Source of the DNA: an uncultured Verrucomicrobiota bacterium | Lineage (GTDB): Bacteria; Verrucomicrobiota; Verrucomicrobiia; Opitutales; Seribacteraceae | Assembly (NCBI GenBank): GCA_902569115.1 | Contig: CACFTI010000001.1 | Location: 90,211 to 154,210 of the forward strand | Reading direction: 5' to 3' | DNA length: 64,000 nucleotides | Notes under the pieces: generated by a model | What the model was told of the DNA's origin: nothing | The model's input: only the letters and a program-made list of their open reading frames with translations | Database searches by the model: none | In this document: positions 8,551-20,200 of the stretch, piece after piece | Layout: every line of letters starts with the position of its first letter | Numbering within the stretch: the stretch's first letter is position 1 | Program-made: the position numbers and the translations under genes

Positions 8551-10931
8551 ATTTTTTAAATGGAGCTTTAGCACTCGGGGTTCTGACCGCACTGGTCCCT
8601 CTGGTTATTCATTTATTCAATCGGAGTCGTTTTAAGGTCATTAAGTGGGGGGCCACTCATTTACTGGAGTCCGTTCTTCGTAAGAACCGAAAACAAATCC
8701 AATTGGAACAATGGATCATTCTGATTATCCGATGCTTAATCCCTGCCCTTCTCGCCCTGACACTCGCCCGACTGGTCGTGATGGACTGGAACTCTTTTCT
8801 TTTCTTTTTGCTCTTGCCTCTCGCTGCCTTGATTTTCTTAATCATGGTTGCGTTAACCCGCAAAACAAGAATGCTCTGGGGACTGCTTTGTATCGCCTGC
8901 CTTCTAGGAACAGCCCTTGGTGCACTCGGCCTGCTTCCCCAATGGGGAAAAGAAAAAAAGCTCACTGCCGCTTCAGGAGATGTTCCTGCAAGTACCGTCA
9001 TTTTATTGGATGACAGTCTTTCGATGAATGCAGTCGACAGTTTTTCCAAAGCCCAGTCTTTCATAACTGGGTTCCTCGGGAATATGCATCAGCAGTCCGA
9101 AACAAGTATTATTCAATTGGGTGGAACCCCGATGCCTATTTTTGAAAAGCCCACTTCCGATTCTCATGCACTTGGTTCGAGAACGGAAAACCTCGATGCC
9201 GAAAGTGATCGGATTTCCCTGCTCGCCGGATTGGATCAATCGGTCTCCATCTCTGCAGAGGGAAAAAATCTTAAGCGTGAGATCATCCTGCTCTCTGACT
9301 TCAGAAAACAGGATTGGCAAAATTGGGATATCACCGCGACGCAATCCCTTCGCGAAAGATTGTTGGCTCTGCCAAGTAATCCTGCATTCACCTGGATAGA
9401 TCTGGGTAAGGAAGCCAAGAAAAACCTGACCGTCGAAAGCCTTGTTCTTTCATCATACACGGTTGGGGTGGATCATCCAGTTGGGATTAGAGTAACCGTG
9501 CGAAACTTCAGCGAGGAATCCTTTGAGGGAAACCTCCAGGTCCGTCTTTTTGCTGATCTAAATGAGACTGCCATTGATGAAGCCGTTCTTTCTGTCGGAC
9601 CAAATGCATCCGCCCAGGTCGGTTTTACTCATCGTTTCAAAACCGCTGGACCCAAGGTATTACATGCAGAAATTCAGGTCGCTGATGACTTGCCCGAAGA
9701 TAACCGAAGAAGTGCGGCCATCAATGTAATCGAACAAATTAATGTACTGGTCGTGGATGGAGATCCCTCGCAAGAATGGCTTCGTGGAGAGACCGATTTT
9801 ATTAAACTCGCCCTAACACCTTTCGAGGAGAGCGTGCCCAAAAACACTGTACCTAAATTGGGACAAATGAAAGACCTTATTCAAGCAGACATTGTTTCAA
9901 TTGATCAAATCGATACGAAAAAATTCCTCGATGAATACAGTTTTGTGGTGCTTGCCAATCTTAAGAAGTTAATCACAAAGAAAGCCAAGGAAATAGAAAT
10001 TTTTGCGGAGAATGGTGGCGGGGTATTAATCTGTTCAGGCAATCGAATGGACCTCGATTGGTATAATGAAGTTTGGGGACCGAAAGGTAGCAGTTTTCTC
10101 CCCATGCCCATCAGCGGCACCAAGGGTAATCCCCTCAATGAACTTTCCTTCTCAAGAATTTCGAGTTCGTACTTCGACCACCCAGCCCTTTCAATGTTTA
10201 ATGATCCACGCAACGGAAGCTTAGCGGAAGCTCAAATCAAAAGATGGATCCTGCTGGACGAATCCACCACCCGCAAAGATCCGTCCGTTACCATTCTGGC
10301 CAGGCTCACCAACAGTCAACCAATTCTGACGGAGAAAAAATTTGGTAAAGGAGTGGTGATGCTTTGGGGAACATCGATCGATACTGACTGGACAAACCTT
10401 CCTGCGAAGCCAAGCTACCTTCCTTTTGTGCAACAGCTTGCCTCTTATCTTTCTGAGAAGGTACTGCCTCCCCGCACCATAGATGCAGGGCGGACAATCA
10501 CCCATTATGTTACGGAAGCCGATCAGGATTCAACTTTTATGCTAAAACTTCCCGATGGTACGGTTCGTAAGCTTACACCTTTTGAAAGAAAAGACCGATA
10601 TGTCCTTGAGTTCATGGATACCCGACTTCCCGGGATTTATGAAATGAAAAATGAAAATAACATTGTCGCTAAGTTTGTGGTTATGCCCTCTTTACCTGAA
10701 TCCGATTTGGAAAAAGCTCAGGAAGAGCAAATTATTTCCACTGCGGAAAGTTTGAGTGATCAGATCACCCACATAGACGGGACGGACGGAGAAGGCTGGA
10801 AATCATATCTGAAAATGGATGCAGAAAGAAAGTTTGGACGCGAAACCTGGCAAATTTTGCTGCTGGTAGTGATCGGTCTAATCTTCGCAGAAATTGTACT
10901 TCTTCGAAAATTTGGGAGAATTGCACGTTGA
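8547..10931 (+). CDS. BatA-like membrane protein with vWA and GATase-like domains
   Basis: A 794-residue protein. The N-terminus (1-60, FLNGALALGVLTALVPLVIH) is the BatA/aerotolerance N-terminal membrane domain; two more helices lie near 65-125. A vWA-like domain begins near 145 with ILLDDSLSMNAVDSF. A CARDB-like segment follows (about 305-385), then a glutamine-amidotransferase-like domain from about 400 (INVLVVDGDPSQEWLRGE), and a final membrane helix near 770-790. Most of the protein therefore sits in the periplasm, held at both ends. The start is GTG overlapping the previous stop, and its own stop overlaps the next TTG start (TTGA, 10928-10931). Bat-type proteins are MoxR clients by analogy; no enzyme activity is implied. 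Confidence 0.88.
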   Translation: MNFLNGALALGVLTALVPLVIHLFNRSRFKVIKWGATHLLESVLRKNRKQIQLEQWIILIIRCLIPALLALTLARLVVMDWNSFLFFLLLPLAALIFLIMVALTRKTRMLWGLLCIACLLGTALGALGLLPQWGKEKKLTAASGDVPASTVILLDDSLSMNAVDSFSKAQSFITGFLGNMHQQSETSIIQLGGTPMPIFEKPTSDSHALGSRTENLDAESDRISLLAGLDQSVSISAEGKNLKREIILLSDFRKQDWQNWDITATQSLRERLLALPSNPAFTWIDLGKEAKKNLTVESLVLSSYTVGVDHPVGIRVTVRNFSEESFEGNLQVRLFADLNETAIDEAVLSVGPNASAQVGFTHRFKTAGPKVLHAEIQVADDLPEDNRRSAAINVIEQINVLVVDGDPSQEWLRGETDFIKLALTPFEESVPKNTVPKLGQMKDLIQADIVSIDQIDTKKFLDEYSFVVLANLKKLITKKAKEIEIFAENGGGVLICSGNRMDLDWYNEVWGPKGSSFLPMPISGTKGNPLNELSFSRISSSYFDHPALSMFNDPRNGSLAEAQIKRWILLDESTTRKDPSVTILARLTNSQPILTEKKFGKGVVMLWGTSIDTDWTNLPAKPSYLPFVQQLASYLSEKVLPPRTIDAGRTITHYVTEADQDSTFMLKLPDGTVRKLTPFERKDRYVLEFMDTRLPGIYEMKNENNIVAKFVVMPSLPESDLEKAQEEQIISTAESLSDQITHIDGTDGEGWKSYLKMDAERKFGRETWQILLLVVIGLIFAEIVLLRKFGRIAR

Positions 10932-13900
10932 ATCCGACTCCTGAGAGCATAAGTATTTTATGGGCCGGAGAATGGTCCTTGTGGCAAACTCTTCTCGTTG
11001 CCCTGACCTCGGCACTGCTTGCATTTTGGATGTATCGTTCGGAAACCAAAAAAGGGACAAGCGGTCCACTCAGGTGGTTACTTCCCACCTTGCGATGCCT
11101 CGCTCTGATTGCCCTGGTTCTGACCTTCGCCGGACCAGTCCTTCAACTTCAAAGGGAGGAAGGTAACCGCGGAAAAATAACTGTGTTTCTTGATTCATCA
11201 GACAGTATGAATCTTAAAGATAAACACTACAGCCCCGGAAAAAAAATTCTTCTTGCACGCGAACATGGATTTCTTCCTGAAGAATCAAACTTGGTGGATT
11301 ACCGAATAATCACGGCTAGCCACCAAATGAAAAAGGTCGCAGATCTACTACGAAAATTAGGAGATGAAGAACCCAAGAATGAAAATAACAGAATGGTTAG
11401 GAAAGAATTATCTTCCACACTGGAAATACTGACAGATATTCAATCTACCTTTTCAAAATTCACCAAGGAAAATGTTCTTCTTGAAGAAATTTGGTTTAAT
11501 CTAGAGGGGATAAACTGGCGTGAGCCTGCAATTCTTAAAAAAATGAATTCCGAAAAGCCGGATCAGAAAAATTACCTCTCCAAATTTGAGACTCCGATCA
11601 ATTTGGGTGACCGCTATATCAGGAAAATCAGTGCCTATCTTACTCCTCCGGAAGATGGAGAATATATATTCTGGCTCAAATCAGATGATTCTTCCGTATT
11701 ACAAATCACGCAACCCGAAGCCAAAAACCAACGCATACTGGCAGAAGTAAAGTCAGCCACCGGTAATTCATGGAACACAGCGGTCAAAAGCGAGAATATC
11801 TATCTCCAGAAAAGCACGGTCTACCCAATTGAGATTCTTCACAAAGAAGGTACAGGAGATGATTTTTGTGCGGTTGGCTGGTCGCGACCTTCAGCCGAAG
11901 ATGGAAAACCAATTGCAGGCCAATTCTTTTCAGCTCCGGATCGATCTCAGAATGTTCCTTTTGCGCCAGATTTACCAAACGAAATACGAAATAAATTTTC
12001 CAGTATTTTACGACCAGGTTTACAAAACACATCCCCTGATTTTGAAGACCTTTCTCTGGAAGCGATAAAAATTTCTGCGACCCTGGAAGTTGCTTTCAAT
12101 AGCTACGCCCGATCTCTTATGGGCAAAAACTTGATAGCTTTAAATCAGGCAATCAGCGATTTTGAAAAGTTTTCCAGGATCGAGCGGGCAACCCGTCTCT
12201 TATCGCATCCTCAAAATGGCATTCTAAAAGAATTCGAGGATACTCATCTTCTTGAAATTCGAAACCTTTCAGCCAATGCAACGGAAATGCTTTGGAATAA
12301 TTTCTCTGAACCAAATGCATTTGCTATTAAAATTAAGCCCGAGGCTCCTCAAACAAACCTGACGAATGGTCTGCTTACCTCTTTACGGGTTGATCAGCAG
12401 GAGGAAGAAGGAACGCAAACTCGGGGAGCAGCCGTTTTGATTACAGACGGAGGTCATAATCAAGGAGGTTCTCCACTTGAAGCCGCAAAACTTCTTTCCA
12501 TCCAAAATCTTCCCATCTACACGATCGGCTTGGGAAGCAACCAGAAACCACCTGATCTTGCCCTGATAAAGACAACGACACCGGATTCCGTTTACCAGGA
12601 GGATCGAATCCGTGGCACCCTGACACTTAAAGATAATCTTTATCCGGGAACTCCATATAAAATTAAAATTACTGACACCACCAATAAGCAGGTATGGGAA
12701 AAATCTTTAGTTGGAATGGAAAGAGGAATCAGCCAAGTTGACTTCGATTTCCCGGTTAAGGAAATAGTGGAAAGGATATTGTCTCAAATTCCTGAATCTG
12801 AAAAAAAAGCATTTAGGACCATTCCCCTTACTTTCAAGTTGTCAGTTGATCCCATCGAGGGGGAAGCCGAGACAAAAAACAATGAAGTGACTTTTTCAAT
12901 AGATGCGAGCCGCCGAAAGAATCAATTGCTACTTATTGATAGCAGGTCCCGATGGGAAACCCGATATCTCAATAATCTTTTTGACAGGGATGAGCGCTGG
13001 GAGGTCTCATGTGTGTGGGGAAAACCAGAATCAGGTGGAAGAAAATTACCACGGGGTGATGAAAGCAATGAATTCCCCATTTCTAAAAAAGCCCTTCTTG
13101 AATTTGATTTACTTATTTTTGGTGAAATTGAACCCGATGAATTTTCCAAAGAGGAGCAGAATTGGATCGTAGATTTTGTCACCCAGCGGGCAGGAGGAAT
13201 TTTATTTATCGATGGTCCAAGACAAAAACTACGGACCTTTACCGGCAAAGAATCAACCCCAATTGCCAACCTGTTGCCCGTGATATGGAAAACAGAAGGT
13301 TCTAGTTTGGTTAGCCCTCGAGCTTTTGTACGCCCCAAAGAAGGTAACCAGCTCAGTGCTCTCACCCTCGATCCGATCAAGGAACGGAATGAGGATGTTT
13401 GGAAACACCTCCCCCTGCCTGCGTGGGTATCACCTACAGAAGCATTACCTGGAACAGAAGTTTTTCTCGAAGTTGCAACCAACGACAATAACCAATCAGC
13501 AAACACCCTTGTGCCGGTGCTTGCCGGAAGATTGATAGGTGCAGGTAAATCCTTTTATCTCGGCTTTGATGAATCGTGGCGTTGGCGTTATGAAGTAGCC
13601 GATTTATATCATCAACGTTTTTGGAACCAACTCCTGTCCATCGTTATGGAAAAACCCTTTGCCTTAAACCAAGAGCAATTATCTATGGATGCTGGTGGAA
13701 GCATTCATGATCCCGGAAAAATGATTCCCCTGCGCGTTCGCTTACGCGATGGGCAAGGCAACAACCCACCCCCAGAATACGCCGACGCCGACGCATTAAT
13801 TTGGCAAGATAAGGAAGTTGTTGCGACCGTTCCCTTACAAGGAATGGAATCAACCAATGGTCTATTTGCCGGCGAAGTTTTTGGTCTTGAGCCCGGGGAT

Positions 13901-14230
13901 TATCAAATGTCCGTGAGGGCCCCCGACATATTGGATGAAATGGAATTTGCTGAACAAAAGCTACCGTTGAAGGTCAAATCAGTCACCAACGAGGAAAGAA
14001 ACTTCCTTACTTGCAATGAATCTCTGCTTACCGAAATGGCTGATCTCTCAGGTGGCGTATATTTTAACGAAGAGAATTTCCGTCATTTGAAAGAGGTGCT
14101 TCGCCCGATCAGCTCCGGTCGAATAATTATCACCGAAATTATCCTTTGGCAAAGCTTTGGCTGGCTTATTTTTGTAGTTTCCCTCTTAGCCCTGGAAATG
14201 TTTCTGCGCAAGCGAGCTGGCATGTTATAA
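10928..14230 (+). CDS. Membrane vWA protein with inserted PA14 domain and GATase-like domain
   Basis: An 1100-residue protein with two N-terminal membrane helices (about 15-35 and 48-70) and one C-terminal helix (about 1075-1095). A vWA domain starts near 82 (ITVFLDSSDSMNLKDK) but is interrupted; the later vWA strands return near 498 (AAVLITDGGHNQGG). In between, residues about 185-335 form a PA14-type domain with ISAYLTPPEDGEYIFWLKSD, IEILHKEG and DFCAVGWSRP, typical of carbohydrate-binding PA14 domains in Verrucomicrobiota and Planctomycetota. From about 660 there is a glutamine-amidotransferase-like domain (LLLIDSRSRWETRYLNNLF). The start is TTG, four bases overlapped with the previous gene. 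It probably displays its domains in the periplasm and is handled by the MoxR ATPase. Confidence 0.85.
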   Translation: MNPTPESISILWAGEWSLWQTLLVALTSALLAFWMYRSETKKGTSGPLRWLLPTLRCLALIALVLTFAGPVLQLQREEGNRGKITVFLDSSDSMNLKDKHYSPGKKILLAREHGFLPEESNLVDYRIITASHQMKKVADLLRKLGDEEPKNENNRMVRKELSSTLEILTDIQSTFSKFTKENVLLEEIWFNLEGINWREPAILKKMNSEKPDQKNYLSKFETPINLGDRYIRKISAYLTPPEDGEYIFWLKSDDSSVLQITQPEAKNQRILAEVKSATGNSWNTAVKSENIYLQKSTVYPIEILHKEGTGDDFCAVGWSRPSAEDGKPIAGQFFSAPDRSQNVPFAPDLPNEIRNKFSSILRPGLQNTSPDFEDLSLEAIKISATLEVAFNSYARSLMGKNLIALNQAISDFEKFSRIERATRLLSHPQNGILKEFEDTHLLEIRNLSANATEMLWNNFSEPNAFAIKIKPEAPQTNLTNGLLTSLRVDQQEEEGTQTRGAAVLITDGGHNQGGSPLEAAKLLSIQNLPIYTIGLGSNQKPPDLALIKTTTPDSVYQEDRIRGTLTLKDNLYPGTPYKIKITDTTNKQVWEKSLVGMERGISQVDFDFPVKEIVERILSQIPESEKKAFRTIPLTFKLSVDPIEGEAETKNNEVTFSIDASRRKNQLLLIDSRSRWETRYLNNLFDRDERWEVSCVWGKPESGGRKLPRGDESNEFPISKKALLEFDLLIFGEIEPDEFSKEEQNWIVDFVTQRAGGILFIDGPRQKLRTFTGKESTPIANLLPVIWKTEGSSLVSPRAFVRPKEGNQLSALTLDPIKERNEDVWKHLPLPAWVSPTEALPGTEVFLEVATNDNNQSANTLVPVLAGRLIGAGKSFYLGFDESWRWRYEVADLYHQRFWNQLLSIVMEKPFALNQEQLSMDAGGSIHDPGKMIPLRVRLRDGQGNNPPPEYADADALIWQDKEVVATVPLQGMESTNGLFAGEVFGLEPGDYQMSVRAPDILDEMEFAEQKLPLKVKSVTNEERNFLTCNESLLTEMADLSGGVYFNEENFRHLKEVLRPISSGRIIITEIILWQSFGWLIFVVSLLALEMFLRKRAGML

Positions 14231-14249
14231 ATCATTGGAGAACTAAAAA

Positions 14250-17200
14250 ATGAATCCTAAATTAGATCCGATTATTACCCGCAAACTGAATGATTTCAGA
14301 TCACGCCGAAGAAATCTGATCCTCTTGCGTGGTCTTTGTTCGGGAACTCTTAGTTTTCTTGGCGTCTTTGTCTTGATCGCTCTTCTCGACTACTTGACAC
14401 AAGGAAGAATATCCGGGGATTTTAGGAGCGGGCTTTCCATTATTGGTTATTGCATCGTTTTGGTCACAGTTTGGAAAACCTGCATAAACTCACTCTTTCA
14501 ACTTCCCAGTGCTCAAAAATTAGCCCGACTGCTTGAACAAGCATCGCCTGAACTAAAAGAGGATCTACTCTCCGCTGTTGAACTTGGGATCTCAAGCCAT
14601 GATTCTTCCGACTCGGATATTTTTAGAAATCTCGTTCAAAAGCAGGCATCCACCAAAGCAAGTAAGATCGATATTAAAAGTATTCTTCCTCTTGGAACTC
14701 TGAAGTATTGGTTACGCGGAACTGTTGCTCTCGTTGTTTGTACTCTTGCCCTCTTGCAAATCCCGGAATTTGGTAGCGACCTGAAGCTGCTTATGCAAAG
14801 AGCGATCCTGCCAGGTGCAAATCTACCACCAGTTACACTTTATGATGTGGTAATCCTGAGCCCTGATGAAAATGTTACTCATACACCAAGCAATGAACCG
14901 CTACGAGTTGTCGCCCGGATAACACCAAAAAGGGAAGGTATAACTTTCAAAAAAGTAAACCTGGAAACAAAGACAGCTCAAAAGATACGAAAGGTTGATC
15001 TATCTAAACGCAGCAATGAAAAGTATTTTGTTGATTACAATGTGGATGATCAAGCATTTGCATATCGAATCCTTGTGGATGATGCACCTCAGACTGAATG
15101 GAGAAACATGGGAGTAGCTGCCCGTCCTTTTATTGAAAGTTTTCAGAAGGACTTCATTTATCCGGACTACACTGAACTCAAACCCGTTAAGACAATCGAA
15201 AACCAAGGGGACCTGAAAGCATGGGAAGGTACAATTATCAATCTATCGCTTTCGGCAAACCAGCCGATTCGGTCCGGAAGAATTGAATTCAAGTGGTTGG
15301 AGAAAGCGGAAGAAGTGCGACAGATAAAGCCCGATAATGAGAATAATATCCTACGCACTTCAATTCGCATGACTCACCCCGGTACATATCGGATAAAAAA
15401 TCTGATTGGAAACCAATTGGGCTGGGAGGGTCGTCCCTCCTCTATTTTTGAAATTACTGTCATACCGGACCTAGCCCCATCTGTAAAATGGATCGAGCCC
15501 CAAGAACGGAAGCTATTGGTAGCTCCAAATGATCTCCTCAGTTTCTCGGCCCTTGCAGAGGACGATCTGGGCCTTGCCCGTGTCGAATACCTTATCAAGA
15601 AAAACCAAGGCAAATGGGAAGTGTTCCCCATCCCTGAACTCCTTGACCCGAGGGGGCACAAGAAGGCAGTACTTTCATTCAATCTTGATCTTTTGAAACA
15701 TAAACTAAAACCCGGCACCCTCGCTCAGATAAAACTACGGGCACAGGATCTAAAAGGATCAAGAACTGAAACGGAAGCCATTGAGCTTTCCGTTATTTCC
15801 AGGGACTTCGATTTAAGCCAGCTACACCTTTTGGAAAAAAAATCCATGGTCCTCGAAAACCTTGAAATGATTAGAACTCAAACCATGCTGATGCAGAAGA
15901 ATTTTCAACCTTCACTCAAGGATTTTCAGCAAAACAAGCTTGATAGAAGTCTTTTTCTGGAAAAATCAAATCAGTTGGAAAATGAATTTCTACTCACGGC
16001 AGAGGAAGCTTATCAGGATAACCTCCGGGCATTAATTTCAATGCCCAGGGGAGCTGATTCATTTCAATTATCAATGCTTGCCCAAGCCCATGGACAAATT
16101 TTTCATACCTTTGGCACGACCTGGGAGAAAATATGTTCACATGCCAAGAACAGTACTGAAGCGAATCAAGTTCGAGCAAAAGCTAATGAGCTTTCCCGGG
16201 AGGTTATTAATCGACGGATGTCAATATCCGGAAATTTTCGAAATGTAGCTCAGGATTTACTGAATCAGCATGCAGAAACGATTGCGGTCGCCTACCTAAG
16301 GTCTCTTCACAAAAGACAAAATGAATTACTAGACCATTCCGAGCAGGGAAAGACCCTTCCCTTTCTGATTCGAAGGCAAGAAGTGGCACTAAGCCAATGG
16401 AACCCGATTGCCAAAACAATGAGCTACTCCCGTGATTGGCAAAGATCATCAACTCTGAAAAGAATTCAATCGGAACAATTAAAATTGTTACAATCAATTG
16501 ATGAATTAGGAGACGACAGAAAAAAACTCCAAATTCAGATAACTAAGTGGGGTCAAACGATTCAAAATATTCTTCGGGAGACACAACAAAAACTTGCCTC
16601 AAAGTCCCGCGAGTCCTTCCGCCAAAAACCAGAGGAGCTTTACTGGAATCTTCACCGTAATCACTTGCTCTGGCAAAAACTCGATGAAAAGTGGAAAAAA
16701 GCTGTGCAGGCTCAGAAGAAACCAGAAGCTTTAAGTCATGCAGTAATAATTGCATTGTCGCAGTCGGATATTGTTATTTCAGAGACAATGATGCTCTCGG
16801 AAGTTGAACAATCCAGAAAGGATCAAAACGCAATATTTGTTAAAGATGCAGGACAAACAGGAAGAGCTTTGATCAAAATTCAACAGGAATCCCGTGAGAC
16901 TGACGATTATGCTGAACTTTCTGAAAAATCTTCAAAAATTGCCAGCTCCTTTGACCTATTGCTCTTACAACACCATCTGATTGGGTCAGCCAATCAAACG
17001 CTTTATTTTATAAGGAAAGAGAGTTCCACCTCTTCATCCTGGCAGGGGGCAGAGTGTGCAAGACAATGGGGTCGTGTGGAGTCCGTTTGGAAACCAATTC
17101 TAGATAGCATGTCACGGATGCGCTTACCCAATGAAGTGATTGAAATTATGAAAAAACTTCCTAATCAGAATTACAGAAAAAATATTATACGGGAAATGCA

Positions 17201-20200
17201 AAACCGTCTGAAATTCGATCAGAAGGAGACTAAACTGATAGTCGAAGATGCTAATCTAGTTTTTCAGGATTTACAAAAGATTATCTCTTTATTGAAGGAT
17301 GAAGTCCGAGAAGCTCGTTCATTTATCAATGAAAATGCCCCGTCCATTGCTGAGTTGGCCAAAGAGCTTGCAGAGGAAACTAAGATCCAAAAGCAAAAAA
17401 TTGAGGAAATCAGTGAGAATAATAATCAAGACCTTGTAGATAAGAAGGAGACACTAGATAATCTCAACCAGGAGCAGGAGGAAATCAGTGCTTCCGTTGA
17501 AAATTTTGCTCAGGCTCTCCGACAGGAAGCCAACATTCAAAATCTTTTGGACGAGTACGGCCGGGAAATAGCAAGAGACGCTGACGATGCGGCGGCCTTG
17601 GTGGAGGAGACGGAGTCCAAAATCGCAGAAAAACTAAACGAGGCAACGCAGGGTCAAAATTCAGAAGAAATCGAAAACTTCACAAAGCAAACTGTTGAAA
17701 AGCAGGAAGAACTCATTGATCAATTAAACCTTATTGCCGAGCATTTTGAGAAACTCGATGAGCAAGAGTCGGTGGCTGCAACCAGAGTTGAACTTAGAGA
17801 TTTAGGGGAAAACCTTGAAATCGCCGAACAGCTTGAAGAACAATACGCTCAGGCTGAAAGATTGGCCGATCTTGCCAAACTCGCTCCTGAAGACTTGCTC
17901 GAAGAACTGGAAGAAGAGTTGAAAAGCAATAAAGCGATGCAACAGGAATTATCCGACCTTGCACAGGACACCGTGGAAGATGCTAATGATCAACTCGAAG
18001 ACGCATTGACCAAAGAAGAAAACTTGATTGACGAGCTCGAAAAGGAGAACAAGGAATTACAAAAGCAAAAGCAGGAAATAGCTAAGCAACTAAAAGATTT
18101 GGCGAAGGAAGCCCAAAAGCTAGCCGAGCAAAAAATTGAGTCCGTTGAGAAAGAAGCGGAAAAGGCACAAGCGGATACGTTGAGCAAAAAAGCCGAGGAT
18201 CTCCAAGAAGCTCTGGCTGAAGAGGCTCAGCAAACCGAGGAGGTAATCCAAAGTAAGCCTGATACCCAAGAACTAAAGGATGCTGCATTAGCCCTTGCCG
18301 ATGCTCTAGAGGAAACAAGCAACGATTTGCAGGAAATCGCCAACGATCTGAACGAGCAATCTGAACTTGATTCCGAAAGCGCGCTGAAAAAGGCAGAAGG
18401 TGCAGAAAAAATTGCCCAGGAGACCCAGGCAAAAGTCGATTCAATGGAAGAAAAGGCAAATCAACTTCAAAACAAAGCCCAGAAAGCCCAACAAGACTCC
18501 CTTAAAAAACAAATCGAAGAGGAAAAGGCCAAAGAGGAAGTACTTGAGTCCGGGGATGCTCTCGAAGAAGCCCAGGAACTTGCTTCTCAATCACGCAATG
18601 ATCCGACTCTTCAGGAAAATCTCGAAGAAGCAAAGACTAAACTTGCCCAGAAAAAAGAGAATTTTCGACAGGCACAGGAAAGTGCCTCATTGGCCAAAGA
18701 AAAAGCGAGCCAATTGACGGAAGAAGCAAACCTTGCCCAAGCGGAAGCCGAAGATGCCAAGCAAAATGCAGAGAATGCAAAACAAGAAGCGGAAGAGGCA
18801 AATGCATTAGCAGAAGCCCTGACTAATCCAAATCTTCAGGACTCCGTCAATGAAGCCAGTAAAAAAGGAAACGAACTCGCCCAGGAAGCAGCGGAGGAAG
18901 CTAATGACCTTAAGCAACTAGCAGAAGAACTTGCTGAAGCCCTCGATCAACTCACGGAGGAAGCGGAAGGAAATGCTGAACTTCTTGCAGAAGCGGAACA
19001 AACTCAGCAAGAACTAGCTGAAGATTTATTCGAAACCTCTCAAGAATTAGCCCGAGCAGCCAGACATGAAGAAAGGCTCGACAATCCATCCGCTGGTGAA
19101 GCTTTGGAGAAGATAGCCGAATCAATCGAAGACACTGCTCTTAATGATCTCCCTGAAACTGCTCAAGCACTGGAAAATCAAGCATTGGCCAACGAGCTTG
19201 AAGACCTTGCGGAAAGCGCAGAGGAATTGGCCGAAGATCTGGCTTCTAATCAACCACACGGGGATGAAGAGATTGCCGGAGAACTAAATGCTCTAGCCGA
19301 AGAAACCACAGACTTGATTGAAGAAAATCCATCTTTCGCGGAGCTTCAAGATCAAGCCGAGGAATTTAGTACGCAAGCGAATCAAACGGAGGAGAGCCTT
19401 TCGCAACTTGCCGAAGATTTGGCTGGCGATGCCCAAGCGGCTCAGGAAGTGGCAGAATCTTCCGGCGAAGCTGCAGAACAGGCGAAAGCCGATATGCAAG
19501 CTGCCCAATCAGAGGCAAATGAAGCAGCCCGTGAGGCTGAAAACCTTGCACAAGCCTCCGAAGAAGCAGCACAAGCCCTGGAAAATGGAACAGGCACTCA
19601 GAATCAAGCCATTGCCGCTGCTGATAATGCAGCACAACTTGCCGCAGTTGCAGAAAGTGCCGAAGAGGCTTTTGAAAAAGCCCAAGAACAAGCACAAACG
19701 GATTCCAATCTTGCCAATGAATCTATTGCCGAGGCAGAACAAGCGGCAAAACAAGCGGAAGAAGCGGCTGATTTAGCAGCGGCAGCAAATGAATTATTGG
19801 ACCAATTTTCCGAAACTCCACCATCCAATGAATTGGCTAATACTGATCTCCCTAGTGCGGGAATGGCTTTAAATGAAGTCGCAAATGCTCTCGAAAATCA
19901 GTTGGAAGCCCTCGAAAATCTGCAATCAGGAGAAAACATCAACTCATATCCTGACACCACTGAAAGCAAACGGGAAGAATTCCAAGCAGGACAAAGTTCA
20001 GCAGAATCACCCGAAAATTTTGCTTCCGCCGAAGATGCATTCGATAGCATTACTCCATTCTCGGACCCTGAAGTCAGCGAAGTTTTGGCACAAACTCTTG
20101 ATACACTCGACCAAGCTGTATTCTCCACGGAAAATCCTTTCAACGAACCCGCAAATTCCTTACCCAGTGAATCACCACCTAGTGGCGAACCACTCCAATC

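Noticed and set aside
12922..13506. 194-codon - strand frame
   Set aside because: Antisense to the vWA-PA14 gene; composition is Ser/Arg-rich with no domain, so it is a shadow.
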